DNA of 64,000 nt, from the NCBI GenBank assembly GCA_032158125.1, contig JASKOT010000019.1:308717-372716 (forward strand). Reading direction: 5' to 3'. The DNA is from Papiliotrema nemorosa. Taxonomy: Eukaryota; Basidiomycota; Tremellomycetes; Tremellales; Rhynchogastremaceae. Below, in pieces: positions 22,501 through 34,178 of this stretch. Below the pieces are notes generated by a model, which ran no database searches, was not told the DNA's origin, and saw nothing but the letters and a program-made list of their open reading frames with translations. How positions within the stretch are numbered: the first letter of the stretch is position 1; each line of letters starts with the position of its first letter. The position numbers were made by a program, and so were the translations under genes.

Positions 22501-23873
22501 CGAAGTACTTGATCCTTATGTTTCTCACGTCCTCACCGTCGTGATCAATGGTGACTTTGAAGAGGTCGCCATCTTCAGATTGCACCAAGAAGAAGAATGC
22601 GCCCTGAGATAAGCGACATCAGCAGAAGTTGCGCACCTTGATCTTGTGCATGACGGCAGCGACAATGATGTTTCCCCGACTGCTCTCCCCCCTCTGTACC
22701 AAGGGATTGCGTCGTCTAGGAATGGGAATTCGATGGGCATCTGCATCCATGTGCTTCCATATTACGTGGTCTTCGCAACAGACAAGCACTCCTGAAGGGC
22801 CCTCCCATCGATCTGATTGCGCGTTCTGACCTCCCGGAACTGTGTGTTAGCAAGACCATTGAGTTACTCACCTTGAACAAGCATATTCGCTCGACGGTCC
22901 GTAGGCTCGCTCCATTTCCTCACGACATGATTCAACCCCAAGTCGAGTTCGTAGAAAGTTAGATGCTAGATGGTCAGTGTGAGCCGCAATGTTTTAGCCC
23001 TACCTTTTTCGCGTTTGCGAAAGCCTCTCCCGTCGAGTCTTGATCCGATTCCTGATAATCTATCTCCAGAGCAGCATACATTGGGTTGTCGTAGCCTTGA
23101 TCTACGGCCACGATGTGGGTCACCAACGTGTTGTTCTTGTGCGCTTCCAAGGGTGAAGAAGGGAAAAGCTTCCCTTCCGAGTTTCTGTTCAGCACGTAGA
23201 CCAATTTTGCCCTGGATGGGTAAGTGTACATCCTGAAGCATGCGCTCACTTCTCCACACTGCACAGTCAGCTACAGTCTCTCTACATATACTCACGCTCC
23301 GACAAGACACGATCGCCCTTTCGGATCGACGGCAAGGAATTGACCTGGAACGACACGCCTAGGTCGTTAGCTTATAGACCTATCTACATTAGGTCCACTC
23401 ACCGACTACCTGATTTTCCAAACACCTCCTGATACAGACTCTCGAAATGCGGTGTCGGAGAGACGACAAATTCTATAATAGAAAGTCGACCCGAATCAGA
23501 TGACAGAAGAATATAGTCTGAAGGATCAATCGGGGTACGATCAGCCAGAAACTTACCCTTGGTCATTCCCGCCAAACGGAATGGTGCGATATTCCTGATG
23601 ACACCGAAAACCTGTTGCAGTGAGCATGATGATCGCGTCCATGTAGAGCCTTACCTCTGTCGAGCATATCGTATCCACTACGAGATCAGCGATGGCTGAC
23701 GATACAAGATGATCCAACTCACATTGACCGGTGGTCGAATTCAGTTTCAACAACTCCAGTTTTGTGCTGCCCCTCACCACCAGAATCTCTTGACCTTTTG
23801 TACCCGAGTACGACCCCACCGCAGCAGCAGTGATTGATGTCGGAGGGGAGAGGGTGAGGTTGAGGAGATGCAT
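19525..23873 (-). CDS. RSE1: Splicing factor 3B subunit 3 / pre-mRNA-splicing factor RSE1
   Basis: ATG at 23873 ([20 protein letters not shown]) and stop at 19525-19527, with well over ten short introns. The sequence follows SF3B3 along its length: [12 protein letters not shown] near the N-terminus, [29 protein letters not shown] with [20 protein letters not shown], then [20 protein letters not shown] and [20 protein letters not shown]. The C-terminal half has [51 protein letters not shown] and the ending [13 protein letters not shown] with [15 protein letters not shown]1 is a triple beta-propeller scaffold of SF3b in the U2 snRNP and supports branch-point recognition in the nucleus. Intron density matters here: the host must splice many small introns to make its own splicing factor. 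Identity is certain; individual exon edges were not all fixed. Confidence 0.96.
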
Positions 23874-24050
23874 GGCGGTGTTTTAGGCGGTGTGGGTGGA
23901 AGACAGACAGACATTCCAAGATGGAAAGATGCGACAGTTGAAGCCAAGGGGCGGACATCGCCGACCACGATATGACAGCACATGTTGGCATACATATATA
24001 GTCGTCTACAAAGCTTGTTACATACGTCCTCGGCGACACCGTGACCCAAG

Positions 24051-25599
24051 CTATTCTGATGGTTGACTTGTACTGAGAGGCTGCTGAGGTATGCTCTGTA
24101 CCTGCGCAGGCGCTGCATGAGCTGAACTGGCCAGGTTTGCCGATGGCGCATTGGCGGCAACGCCTATCATCTCCGGCTCGGGCGCCACGGGAAGTGTTGT
24201 GAAGGGTTGTTGGGTCCACTGCCTATACAGGTGTGACTCATCCCGATGCTTGAATTTGGCCAGCTCCTTTTTCAGTTCTTCATTTTCCCCCTTGATACGG
24301 GTCATGTGATCAATGGCTGACCGCATCAATCTCTGTGCCAAATATGCAGGAGCACCGACTCACCCTTGCTAAGAATCTCCCATTTGCTAGACTTGGTTCC
24401 TCTCTCTGCGGGCAACAACTCCCTCAACTCGTCGAAAAGGTCCTTCATTTCCTTGCGACGCTTTCGTTCCGCCAGCTTGTGGCTGATTCGCAATTCGGGT
24501 GATCGGGAAAAAGGTTGATCTCGCTTCGTGTTCTCACCCCCTTCGGGCAGCTGAAGGTGATCGGAGATGTCGGTGGCGTTTGCCTCGTTGGCATTCGCAT
24601 GTTGGAGTGCGGCCTCCAAAACAGCCACCCCAGGAGACGAAGTGGCCGAAGCCAAGGTTTCATCGGTGAAGCGGATTTCGGGTGGTATGTGGGGCGTATT
24701 TGTTCCTGAAGTGCCAATTTGGTCTGCACTTGACCTTACGGAGGATAGCAGAGGGTCAATGTTGGGGTGTGATGGAGATGGATTGGGATTGGGAATGGAC
24801 TGGGCATTGTCGGGAAAACCGAATTGGTAGGCGACGGACTGCATGTTATCCATCTTGGGCGGAGTCTTGGACAATAGAGACGAAATGGATGGACGTCGAT
24901 GCCAATCAGACCAGGATTGTGAGAATGGCTTGACGTCAATGTCAAGAGAGAGAAGGCTATCGAGATTCGACGAGCGACGTTTCAGCGGGGGCTCCGCTAC
25001 CTCAGCGCAAGGCGTGACGACCGTTTGAGAGGACGATGCAGAGGGTGAGTACGGGTAGGAAGAATCGTCTTCGTCCCGATGTCGTTTGAGACTGCTTGTT
25101 CGAAAAGGATTGTAGACGGACTGAAACGCGACGGGAGAAGTCGGCGACGGCAAACGCAGAGGCGGAAGGGCAAAGTCGTCTCTGGGCGAGCGTGCTGCTG
25201 AACGATGTGAAGGCGATTTGTCACCGCCAGTCGCCATAGAATACTTGGCTAGATCGAAAATAGGGGACAAGCTCCCGCTAGACTTGGTTGGGTTACGCAG
25301 ACCACTGGAAATTGCCGGAGTGGAAGTCGAGGACGGTCTGCGAGGAGGCAATTGGTGAGAGATACTCGTTGTCTCGAGCGGTCTTCCCGGATGAATCTGC
25401 TCGATGGATGGCAGACTAGAGTGTGAGGGGTAAGATGGACGTTGTAGCGTAAGAGATGGTGGATAAAAGGGTCTGACACCTGTGTCAGCGATGTGCGCCA
25501 ACGCCATGAGGAATGCCCTTACTGTGGGTGTCGTCTGTGATGATCAGACGGCCTGTATTGCGAGTCTCCGATTGGGCGATGATATTGAGTTGATGACAT
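24051..25599 (-). CDS. bHLH (bHLH-leucine zipper-like) transcription factor
   Basis: Exons 25523-25599, 24364-25472 and 24051-24316 sum to 1452 nt, 483 residues, in frame throughout. The N-terminal 370 residues are Ser/Pro-rich and probably regulatory. The basic region [19 protein letters not shown] has the His-Glu-Arg pattern (H..E..RR) of class-B factors that read CACGTG. Helix 2 is rebuilt across the second intron as [20 protein letters not shown] and runs into a heptad-like LKKELAKF, suggesting a short zipper. The exact orthologue is not certain (Myc/USF/Cbf1-like fungal group). An ATG at 25507 inside intron 1 is in frame with exon 2 and could give a shorter isoform. Promoter is the 1.4-kb gap to the kinase gene. 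Confidence 0.88.
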
Positions 25600-26966
25600 G
25601 TGGCTCCCCGTTGCTACGAGGGAGTCAGCATTGTGCTTGGCTTGACGAATGGACCATTGTGGACTGATAAAGAGGGAGAGAGCGAGTTGAAGGAAGGCAG
25701 GGGGCAAGAGATAAACACGTTTCGACCACGCGTACAAGGGAAAAAGTGCCACATTTGTTTATAACGCCGTCGGCGACTTACCTATAGATGATATTGTCAG
25801 AGGAGGAGTCTAGAGGGAGGGGAACCCGTTCTACAGGGCAGTGGATCTTGTCACTGAGAGGTACGGGATGGGAAGAGTACCGACGAATGTGGTGTAGAAT
25901 GGTCACGGGGGGCGGGCGCTGAAAGGGTTGAAGTATCGATAAAGGCCTCTCGGTGCACGACTAGGAAGATAAAGAGAATGGCTATGTGCAGATTTCTACA
26001 CTTGCTGTGTTAAAGGGGAAGATGATGGGAAGACGGGTTGGAACGACAACTCGAGAGACTGATGCCTTTTACTTCTACGCGCAGATGCATGGGCAGCGTT
26101 TCAAATCAATTTCATCTTGATGACTGGTTACTGTCGATCACTTGCGTAAACCAACATTCATACCACATTTCTGTGGCTGTTCTTTTTCTGCACATGGCGT
26201 TTCCCAATGCATTCGCCGGGTCTCTGGTAGAGATAGAGTCTCGGCGAAGGAGACAGGACGATCTCCTTCAGACCGCAACATATTCATATAGGTTATTAGG
26301 TTTTGCCAATACGCGTGGCGTCAATCAACCCATGTCTGTCACCTGAATAATGAAATTGGACCCCCGGTCCAGGCCCCCTTGCTTTCGCGCAAGATCTCGC
26401 CTCATGGGCTTGATCGACACGACCGACAGCCATCTGTCATGTATAGAACACCGACCCATCAACCGAGACATGTTATAGCCACTTGACAAAACACGGCTGC
26501 CGAAAGGAGGAAAAAAAAAAGAAGAGGAAAGACGCAACAGGATCGACGCTTTTCTCGAACCGTGTTCCTGTGCCGTGATTGTGCGTGACACATGGTCGAA
26601 TCTCACCTCGCGCTCTACGGCCGCGTATCCATGGCAGATCAGACGATTTGCATACCCTCTCGGCCATGGCAGATCTCAATATTGAGCAACGTTTCCGGAC
26701 GGATTAGGTGTTACGTGGGTGGTGCCACGTCATGGGTGATCGGCTCGATCGGCTTTTCGCGCGTAGGCCATCAACGATGGTCGGGCAACCAATAACATGA
26801 ATATCATGGGCTGCTTGGCGTCAGCGCGACTGGGGTCGATTCATCATGACTGCGTCAAGTTTGACGTCTAGAGCTAGGGCGTCTTCGTGATCAAAATTCG
26901 AAGTATACATAACGGCGCACCGAAGGTTACGGAAGCCTTCACATGTCGCGATTAAGACAGACGTCT
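25600..26966. other. Intergenic: bHLH gene promoter region (1.37 kb)
   Basis: No supportable gene. It contains an inverted pair ACGTGG (26713-26718) / CCACGT (26725-26730), a 12-bp direct repeat CCATGGCAGATC (26629-26640, 26664-26675) and an A-rich run near 26511. These may be regulatory; none is proven. Confidence 0.5.
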
Positions 26967-29564
26967 CTACGCAACCAATTCCTCTAGACCACGTTCCAGA
27001 CACAATAGCCAGCTCTGCATATCCTCAACCGTCTTTTCGAGCTCTGCGAATACCTCGTGGCCGTCCAATTGACCGAGGTCGAGTGGTCTGAGCGGCGGGG
27101 GTTCCATGTGGTGTAGCTGTGGGATGGACGGTGTAGGAATCGTTGCATAGGTCGCTAGTGTAGAGGAATGCGAGAGGCTGGGTGCCATGGGCACAGCTTG
27201 AACCGATGGTGGTCCCAGTGGAGATGGGACGGGGAAGAACCGCTGCGGGGTAGTCGTAGCACTAGGCGAAGGGGGAAGCAAATCTGGCGTGTCGGGTATG
27301 GTGGAAGTGATCTGGAGTTCAGTGTGCTACGCGCCAAATCGACGAACCTTGAGCAGATCACGCAGACTCATTGCGGTACCAGCATCCGAATCAGCACGAC
27401 TACCGCTTCTAGAACGAGCCATAGCGACCCCGGGCCCCTGCGCAAAGTTGGGTCGAGGTAGAGGCAACGCTCGCGTCGGGCTGAGGGGGTCTTCGTGCAC
27501 CTGGGCCAGCGCCTGAGCTTGAGCCTGAGCTTGTGAACGGCCCTCCATGACAGCCACTGAAGCTTGACGCATCATTCCCGGACGCGGTGGCATAGTCCCG
27601 ACGTCCCCACTCCGCTCTGGCGATTCGGTCGATTGGTTCAACGTAGGAGCAGCACTCTTATTTCTGTTGAGAAGTGGGGCTCGACTGTCACCGGAGCCCG
27701 ATCCCAAGGCAATCGGCTTGCCGACCAAGGGAAACTGGAAACCTCGCAACCCCTCACCCACAGATCCTCCCGGTCGTCGATTGCCAGGCTGCTCCTTGCG
27801 CATCTGTTCGGGTTGCGATTTGCTGGTAGGTGCCGAGGCCAGAGAATCGAAACTCATCTTCGGTCGTATACCTCGGTCGACAGTGGGCGGAAGCGGCAAG
27901 CCAGCATCAAGGGCAATCTGCGCAATCGGTGTTGGCTGAGCGGAAATATCGGGTTGTACCGTGTTTTCGCTGCTCGCTGATGGGAGAGGCGGAGAGCGAA
28001 TGAGGTTGGTCACGATGGCCAATGGTGTTGTGGATGATCCACCAGCTCGTCTTTGGCGGATTGTACTGGCGTCATAATTCTCGAAAGATTCTGCGTGCTC
28101 TTCAGGCGGAGTGTCGAATCGCCCGCGTTGCTCAACGGTCCCGCTTCCTTCTCCTGTCGACGGGGTGGCAGGCTGTTGATGTGCGAAAGACTGAAAGGGG
28201 TCAGGATCGTCCGATGACTCGTCGTGGAACAATCGCCTCAAGGATTGAGGTGCCGGCCGTGCCGTTGAAGGCGCCAGCTCTGTCATGCCTGCGATCAACG
28301 CCTTCCCAAAGTCTTTCTCTACCTTCTTGATCCACTAGCATACTCATTCTAGAACGGACAGTCTGCCGTGTCAGCACTTGTCCGAAGAGAACCCTTACAT
28401 CGAACGCCCATCCAGCGGCGGCCACATCAGGATCCTCCATCTCATCCTCGATACTGGCGCCTACACCTGGAGCCAAACTCTGTCTTTGGCCTCCATTCTC
28501 TTTCCAGGCTTGAAATCGTGAGATGAGCTCGTTGAGTACAGTCAGTGGAGTCTTTGCTTGAGCCTTGACCCAGCGATGCTTGCTCAATTCTTCTGCAGGA
28601 AGTCGATCTCCTGGCTCCTCGTTGAGACATCCGACGACGAAGTCGCGCATCGGCTGACTCCACTCCTCACCCTCCAGCCTGGGTGCTCTCATTTTCTTGT
28701 CTCCAAGCAGCATGACTGCTCGTGCCGCAGGTTGTCCCGACATTGGTGGCTCCCCATAAGCCATCTCCAAGAGTGTGATTCCAAGAGACCAGATATCGGC
28801 CTTCGAGTCATACATCCTGCCCTCGGTCACGACCTCGGGTGCCATCCAGTAAGGGGTTCCGACAAACGTCGAGCGTTTTGAAGTAGACGAGTTGAGCAAT
28901 GCGGCGACACCGAAATCGCAAAGGAGTACTCGTGGTGGAGCAGCTGTGAGTAGGATGTTGGCGGCTGATCATCAGCAGTGTCCAAGGGCGGGCCCACCTT
29001 TTATGTCCCGGTGAATCACACCGTTCTTATGCAGAAAAGCCAAAGCTACCAGCACTTCCCGGATGATCAGACAAATGTGCAGCTCTTTGAGGGGTTGAGC
29101 TCGAGACTGAGTTCAGCGTAGTCTTGGTCACCTCACTCACCAGCGTTCGAATGCTACCCCCCTCGGCACACTCCATGATGATCCAAACTCTCGGACCTTC
29201 CATCAAGCTGCCATAGTACTTGATGACATTAGGCATCGCACCCGAGCCACCCCCACTGGCGCCGAGCATGAGCTGCTGAAGAAGGGAGATTTCCTTTTGA
29301 ATGTCGCCCACATCGTCATCTTCGGTATCAAGGTTGATGATCTTGAGCGCAACTATATGACCAGTGTTGATGTGACGCCCTCGGTAGACGGCTCCATATG
29401 CGCCTTTACCGAGTATCTCGAGCTTCTATTTCCGTTCAGCATCTGAACGTGAGGGACATGAGATGACCCACCTCGTAGACGCGCTCGGGCGCAATATCCT
29501 TTGGTTGATTGCCGAGCGACGCTAGGTAGGCCTGTTCTCGCGAGATGGCATTCGGAGGGGGCAT
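26967..29564 (-). CDS. STE20/germinal-centre-type kinase, Kic1/Nak1-like
   Basis: ATG at 29564 (MPPPNAISREQAYLASLGNQ). The kinase domain is split by several introns: glycine loop LGKGAYGAVYRG, VALKII, then YYGSLMEGPRVWIIMECAEG, the catalytic loop HRDIKAANILL rebuilt across an intron near 28960-29000, DFGVAALL and the activation segment STFVGTPYWMAPEV. KADIWSLGITLLEMA and the RLPAEELSKHRWVK end follow. A Ser/Pro-rich linker leads to a C-terminal helix (LEKTVEDMQSWLLCLERGLE) and the stop at 26967-26969. GCK-III kinases of this kind act in the RAM/morphogenesis pathway upstream of NDR kinases; that role is inferred from the family. The frame stays open for about 40 codons upstream of the ATG, so an earlier start via another exon is possible. 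It shares a 209-bp divergent promoter with APC11. Confidence 0.88.
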
Positions 29565-29773
29565 GCTGACGATCCGATCATTCCCAGAGGCGATCAGAAC
29601 CGCGGGCTGTGTCAAAAGCGTCGGATTGGCTAGGTAGTGTTGTCGAGAGAATCGTGACCAAAATGCAAGGTTGAGGAATTCCCGACCTGTAGATGATTAC
29701 TGTTGACTTCTTGCCCTCACCGAGTCTACATCACCACTGTCGTCGCGCCTCGCACCGTCAGTCTCTGCATTCT

Positions 29774-30369
29774 ATGAAGGTCACGATCAAAGCATATCAT
29801 GCAGTCGCGGCCTGGAAATGGGACACTTCCACGGAGCCTCATAAATTGTTCAAATACGGTTCAACCAGCGGCACAGCGCAGGACGAACTCGACGTGGAAG
29901 ACGACGAAGATGAAGAGGAAGACGATGTCTGCGGGATATGTAGGCAAGCTTTCGAGGGCTGCTGTCCCGATTGCAGAGTACCCGGAGACGACTGCCCTCT
30001 GAGTAAGCTGTTACTCATACAGAGATGATCACTGACAAGATAGTATGGGGTGAATGCTCGCATGTCTTCCACATGCACTGCCTTCTCAAATGGATCGACA
30101 CAGAGTCTTCTAGACAACAATGTCCGCTTGATCGTAGACCATGGGGTAAGCACGAGTGGACAATGATCAACTAATCTGCAGCGACCGCCGATAGAAAGCC
30201 TGACAAGCTGCCGACAACGACGAATGGTGCACCAGTAGCAAGCGTCGCACCAGGTCCTATTGAGAGCTCCGAACAGGGAGCTGGATTATTTTCTCAAGGC
30301 TCAGTGCATACCGCAGTCTCCACTTCAGACGTGAACCTGGACGCGATGGAGGTGGATGTCCGAGCCTAG
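29774..30369 (+). CDS. APC11: Anaphase-promoting complex subunit 11 (RING-H2)
   Basis: Three exons from ATG 29774 (MKVTIKAYHAVAAWKWDT) to TAG 30367-30369. The Apc11 signature is clear: CGICRQAFEGCCPDCRVPGD, then IWGECSHVFHMHCLLKWID and QQCPLDRRPW. Apc11 is the catalytic RING of the APC/C and, with Apc2, recruits E2 enzymes to ubiquitinate mitotic cyclins and securin. Differences from the usual 80-90-residue protein: an insert of about 35 residues before the first Cys with an acidic run (DELDVEDDEDEEEDD), Asp in place of the last Cys of the RING (CPLD, as in Rbx1), and a disordered tail of about 65 residues. The acidic stretch and tail could bind partners. Head-to-head with the GCK kinase. Confidence 0.95.
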
Positions 30370-30641
30370 CGACTTTGAGTGGATTGTACCCTTTGTATCA
30401 CTTTGGAACGACGTTGCATGATCTATACGACTGAATGATACGCATGAAACGATCTTTGAGGATGCGCCGTGATGCATGGCTGAGCTTCTATGGCCAACAG
30501 AAGAGTAAAGGATTGTTGACGTGTATTCTATCGCAGGCACCGCAGTCATTTCCGTGTTGGAACCCTTCTTGCTCGTTGTCCTTGTCAACATTCCTTTCCA
30601 TCTCCCCTGATCGAAAGACCGGGTCACACCAGCTGACGGTG

Positions 30642-33310
30642 ATGACAGATTCAGCATCAGTCTTACCTACCGTTCCTAATGGTCCATCAGATGGGATTCC
30701 AGATGACAGAGCAGATCCTCTGAGCGAGCTCGACAGATCTAGCGATGAGATTGGTGTCGAAACCATTCGCCCACCACCACCACCCCTCGACGAGGTAAGT
30801 CAGGTCGTGCGAACCAGCTGACAATGTCATAGTCGAGCATTCATGCTCTGGCTCAACGAGGGGATACAAGTGGGATTGTAAGGTTACTCGAGGATGATCC
30901 AACATTCGACCTTTCCAGTCGAGATTCGCAGAATGTCACTGCTCTACATTGGGCAGCCATCAATGCTCATATCGCTACTTGCCGATTCTTGCTCGACCAC
31001 GATGCGGAGGTCGATGCTGTAGGAGGCGACCTGAAAGCGACCCCCCTGCAATGGGCTGCCAGGAATGGTCACCTATATGTCATATATCTGTTGCTATCTC
31101 GAGGCGCCGACCCGAATCTCCGCGACGCACAGGGTTTCAACACTTTACATCTAATCACCCACTCTAGTGCAGTGATGCCAGTGCTATATATGGTGAGCGG
31201 CAGTCAAAGTCCCGTACTGACGACAGTTGCATCAGCCGATTGCTATTGATGAAAAAGATACAGACGGTCACACAGCTCTTATGTGGGCAGCGTATCAAGG
31301 TAAGTGTATGCGGATCCCACTGCTCACGACAGGCGATGCTATATCCGTGGATCTACTGCTTCGTCATGGCGCCTCTGTGAGCACAACCGACAACGCCGGT
31401 ATGACGCCGCTGCATTGGGCGGCCGTCAAGGGATCGGCGGCGTGTATCCGGCACTTGTTGGATCACGGCGCAGATCTGGAGATCAGGGAGAGTTCTGGCA
31501 AAACACCGAGAGATATGGCGGAAGAATTGAAGGGATCGGTCCCATTCAATAGGGGGTTGCAAGAAGCTGGATACACCTCCCTTGGCGTGAAGAAGCATGG
31601 CAGACTATCAGATGTAGGTTCAAGATCAGATTTCCACTTATGAACAGGCCAACACCGATCGTGTCATCTTTGTCCTGCCGACAGTCGTACTATTCATGAT
31701 CTTTCAGACCTTTTCCATCTTTCCTTTCTACTCAGCTGTCTTCCTGGCGCTCGGGGAGTTCATGTTCCTCCAGCTCGTGAGTATGACTGGTCGGCCCGGA
31801 ATGACACCAGTTTGTAATGAAGATCCTATTGATCCACCGGTCGGAAGAAACACCTTTGGCAAACTCGCCTCACTTTGTCTCCATCATCCTTGCATCCTTA
31901 ATTTGGGTGTTCTATTCATGGGCGACTCGGCTAGTGACCGGTGGGTGTTTGGGTCAAACCTGACTCACCTCAGGCACACCCGGTCACGCTTTCGCCGATC
32001 TGATCTTCTTCGTCAGCTTTGGTATTTGCTCCTTGAGTCTTTACAAGGCAATTCGAACCGATCCTGGTTTTGTCGACAAACCGTCAAGCGACACCGAGGT
32101 GAAAATGGTGAGGGAGCGCAATGCGTTGTATTCTGACCACAGGCCTTGGAGGACCTAGTCGACGCCGGCAAACTCAACGGGACCAACTTCTGCATCATTT
32201 GCATGGTGTGTGTCAGCTCAATGCCAGACTTTGACGCCAGACCAAAAAGCCATTGCGATCGAAGCATTGTCGTCAATGCCGACGATGTGTGGCGAGATTC
32301 GATCAGTGAGTCAAGGGAAGTAGAGCGAGCTAAGAACAGCCACTGTCCCTGGATATGGAATTGTGGCAAGTAGATTAGACAGTCCGTTGAACACCTCTCT
32401 GACATATAGTCGGCTTTCGAAATCATCGATACTTTCTCTCATTCGTTCTCTCTCTAATATCCGGGATCGTCTCTTTCGATCACTTGACCATTGCCCGTAC
32501 GTCCTCGTACAGTTGTGTGAGCTGATACGCAGATGTTCTCGAAAATGCACCCGAATATATCCCAACACCCTCGCCCGGCGTCTCGATCTGCGATGTCTCC
32601 TCACTCATTTGTCAGGCAGGTGCATTCGATCCGTTCCTGTTGGCGGTGGCTTTCTGGGCTACTCTTCAGCTCACGTGGACTTCCATTCTCGCCGTGTCTC
32701 ACTTGTGGCAAGTCTCCCGGCAAATGACGACGTTCGAGGTATCGAATCTTGGAAGGTATGGCTACATGGGCGGTCGAGGAGGCTCGTCGCTGCGAGATCA
32801 GACTGGCGCGATGCGACAAGCTATGGCCGTGGGTGCTGGAGTGGGGCCCACTGGCGCTGGTGAAGAGGGAATGTCCGAGATTGGGGTCACAGGACCAGAG
32901 GGCAACTTGGTAAACTCTGCCCACGTTCACGGGCCCGAATGCGACCACAAGAGTCGAGTCGTCCCCGCAGGCAAGGCTCTGAGTACGATGCTGAAGAAAA
33001 TTTCCGCGCCTTGCATGCAAGTGTTGGGATTGGACAGATTCACAAAGGGCAAGGCGCTTGGCGGAATGAAGAAGGCAGGCAGAGGGCAGAATCCGTTTGA
33101 TCTCGGTGCAATACAGGTTTGTCTTATGCGGAAACGGGAAGCTAACTGTAGAACTGTCGAGATTTCTGGACGGGTGACGAAGGAATAGATTTCACGAAAC
33201 TTTACGATGTGCCGCCGGAAGGTTGGGCCGCCTACAGACGAAAAGTGAAGATGACTGCTACGAGTGGGAAGGGCGGGTATCAGCCAGTGGACACTGTAGA
33301 GGAAGTATAG
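30642..33310 (+). CDS. AKR1: Palmitoyltransferase AKR1 (ankyrin repeats + DHHC)
   Basis: ATG 30642 to TAG 33308-33310 over about ten exons. The N-terminal cytosolic part has five or more ankyrin repeats ([73 protein letters not shown]). Membrane helices follow ([18 protein letters not shown]). The catalytic DHHC cysteine-rich domain is rebuilt as [19 protein letters not shown] then [13 protein letters not shown], with all cysteines and the active DHHC. The exon edge inside NCVGF needs a GC donor (intron 32366-32409). More helices ([20 protein letters not shown]) and a charged tail complete the gene. Akr1 S-acylates casein kinase Yck2 and other proteins at the Golgi. Start chosen because it precedes a Pro-rich exon joined cleanly to the first repeat. 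Confidence 0.95.
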
Positions 33311-33383
33311 CTGGCATTTAATCTTCGGTCTCAAGTATCATATCGTCGTCAGTGGTCGTAATTATCTCGGCCGGTGGACCGTG

Positions 33384-34069
33384 TTACCGGTACCCTGCCC
33401 GTTTGAGTTCGCAAGCGATGTGTTCCTCTATCAGGACGCCTGGCATCAGCTTCCGCGCGACGGTGGCTCGCTCACTCAACGCCAGAAGGGCCGATCCGTC
33501 GAGAGCCCGATGCATGTCTCGACTTCTCCTTTTGCAACGATCTGAAGAGGCTAAAGCTGACTGCTCAATCGAAGCCCGCACAGTCTGCGCACCTTCGTTC
33601 GTGGTGTCTTCGAGCCCGATGCGTCCATTGAGGTCAGACGGCCTTTTCTCCTCCCCCCCTCTCAGCCTTTTCTTCTTGGAGTGTCTATGGCGTTGATCGA
33701 ACGCGTTGAGCATCAAGTCGTGCTGGGCGTAGAAAGCAGCCGCGTGAGCGTGAAGCGACTTGATCAAGTTCTGATTGTGAGATGAACCCCATCCTCGAGA
33801 CTTGCATCTGGGGGAAGTGTCATGGTCATAGGCGTCACACTCTGAAATCCATTGTCTGGAGAAACTGCTGCCGTGGGCGGCCGGTGTCGTGCACCGTGCC
33901 CACCTGCAGCATCTGGCTGAGAACGGCGGGCGGAAAGCGCCATGTGTGAAGTCTTGATCAGTCCGTTGTTCAACGGCTGATCGCGAACGGTGAAGATGCT
34001 TCTGATGTTTGATCGAGCACGCTTTCTCTTGAGACTCCGTGGTCTATCCTCTTCTTGCGACCCGGACAT
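33384..34069 (-). CDS. Hypothetical basic protein, function unknown
   Basis: ATG 34069 (MSGSQEEDRPRSLKRKRARS, a likely nuclear localisation signal). Exon 1 ends near 33830 (NGFQS) and joins a helical exon NLIKSLHAHAAAFYAQHDLM. A further intron with a GTGAGC donor and CTGATGCCAG end removes about 40 nt near the 3' end and gives the ending ALLALSVLIEEHIACELKRA before the TAA at 33384-33386. The protein is about 190 residues, basic, with two helical segments; I recognise no family. Its 3' end faces AKR1 (73 bp apart) and it shares a 109-bp divergent promoter with RMT2. An alternative ATG at 34134 is in another frame. Confidence 0.6.
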
Positions 34070-34178
34070 GACAGGCGAGAAGGGACCTGAGGATGAATAT
34101 GAGGATGAGTAATGTTGATAGAGCAACCCATCATGAAAAGAGGTTTCCAACTTTTTTTTTTTGGATCTTCACGTTGCC

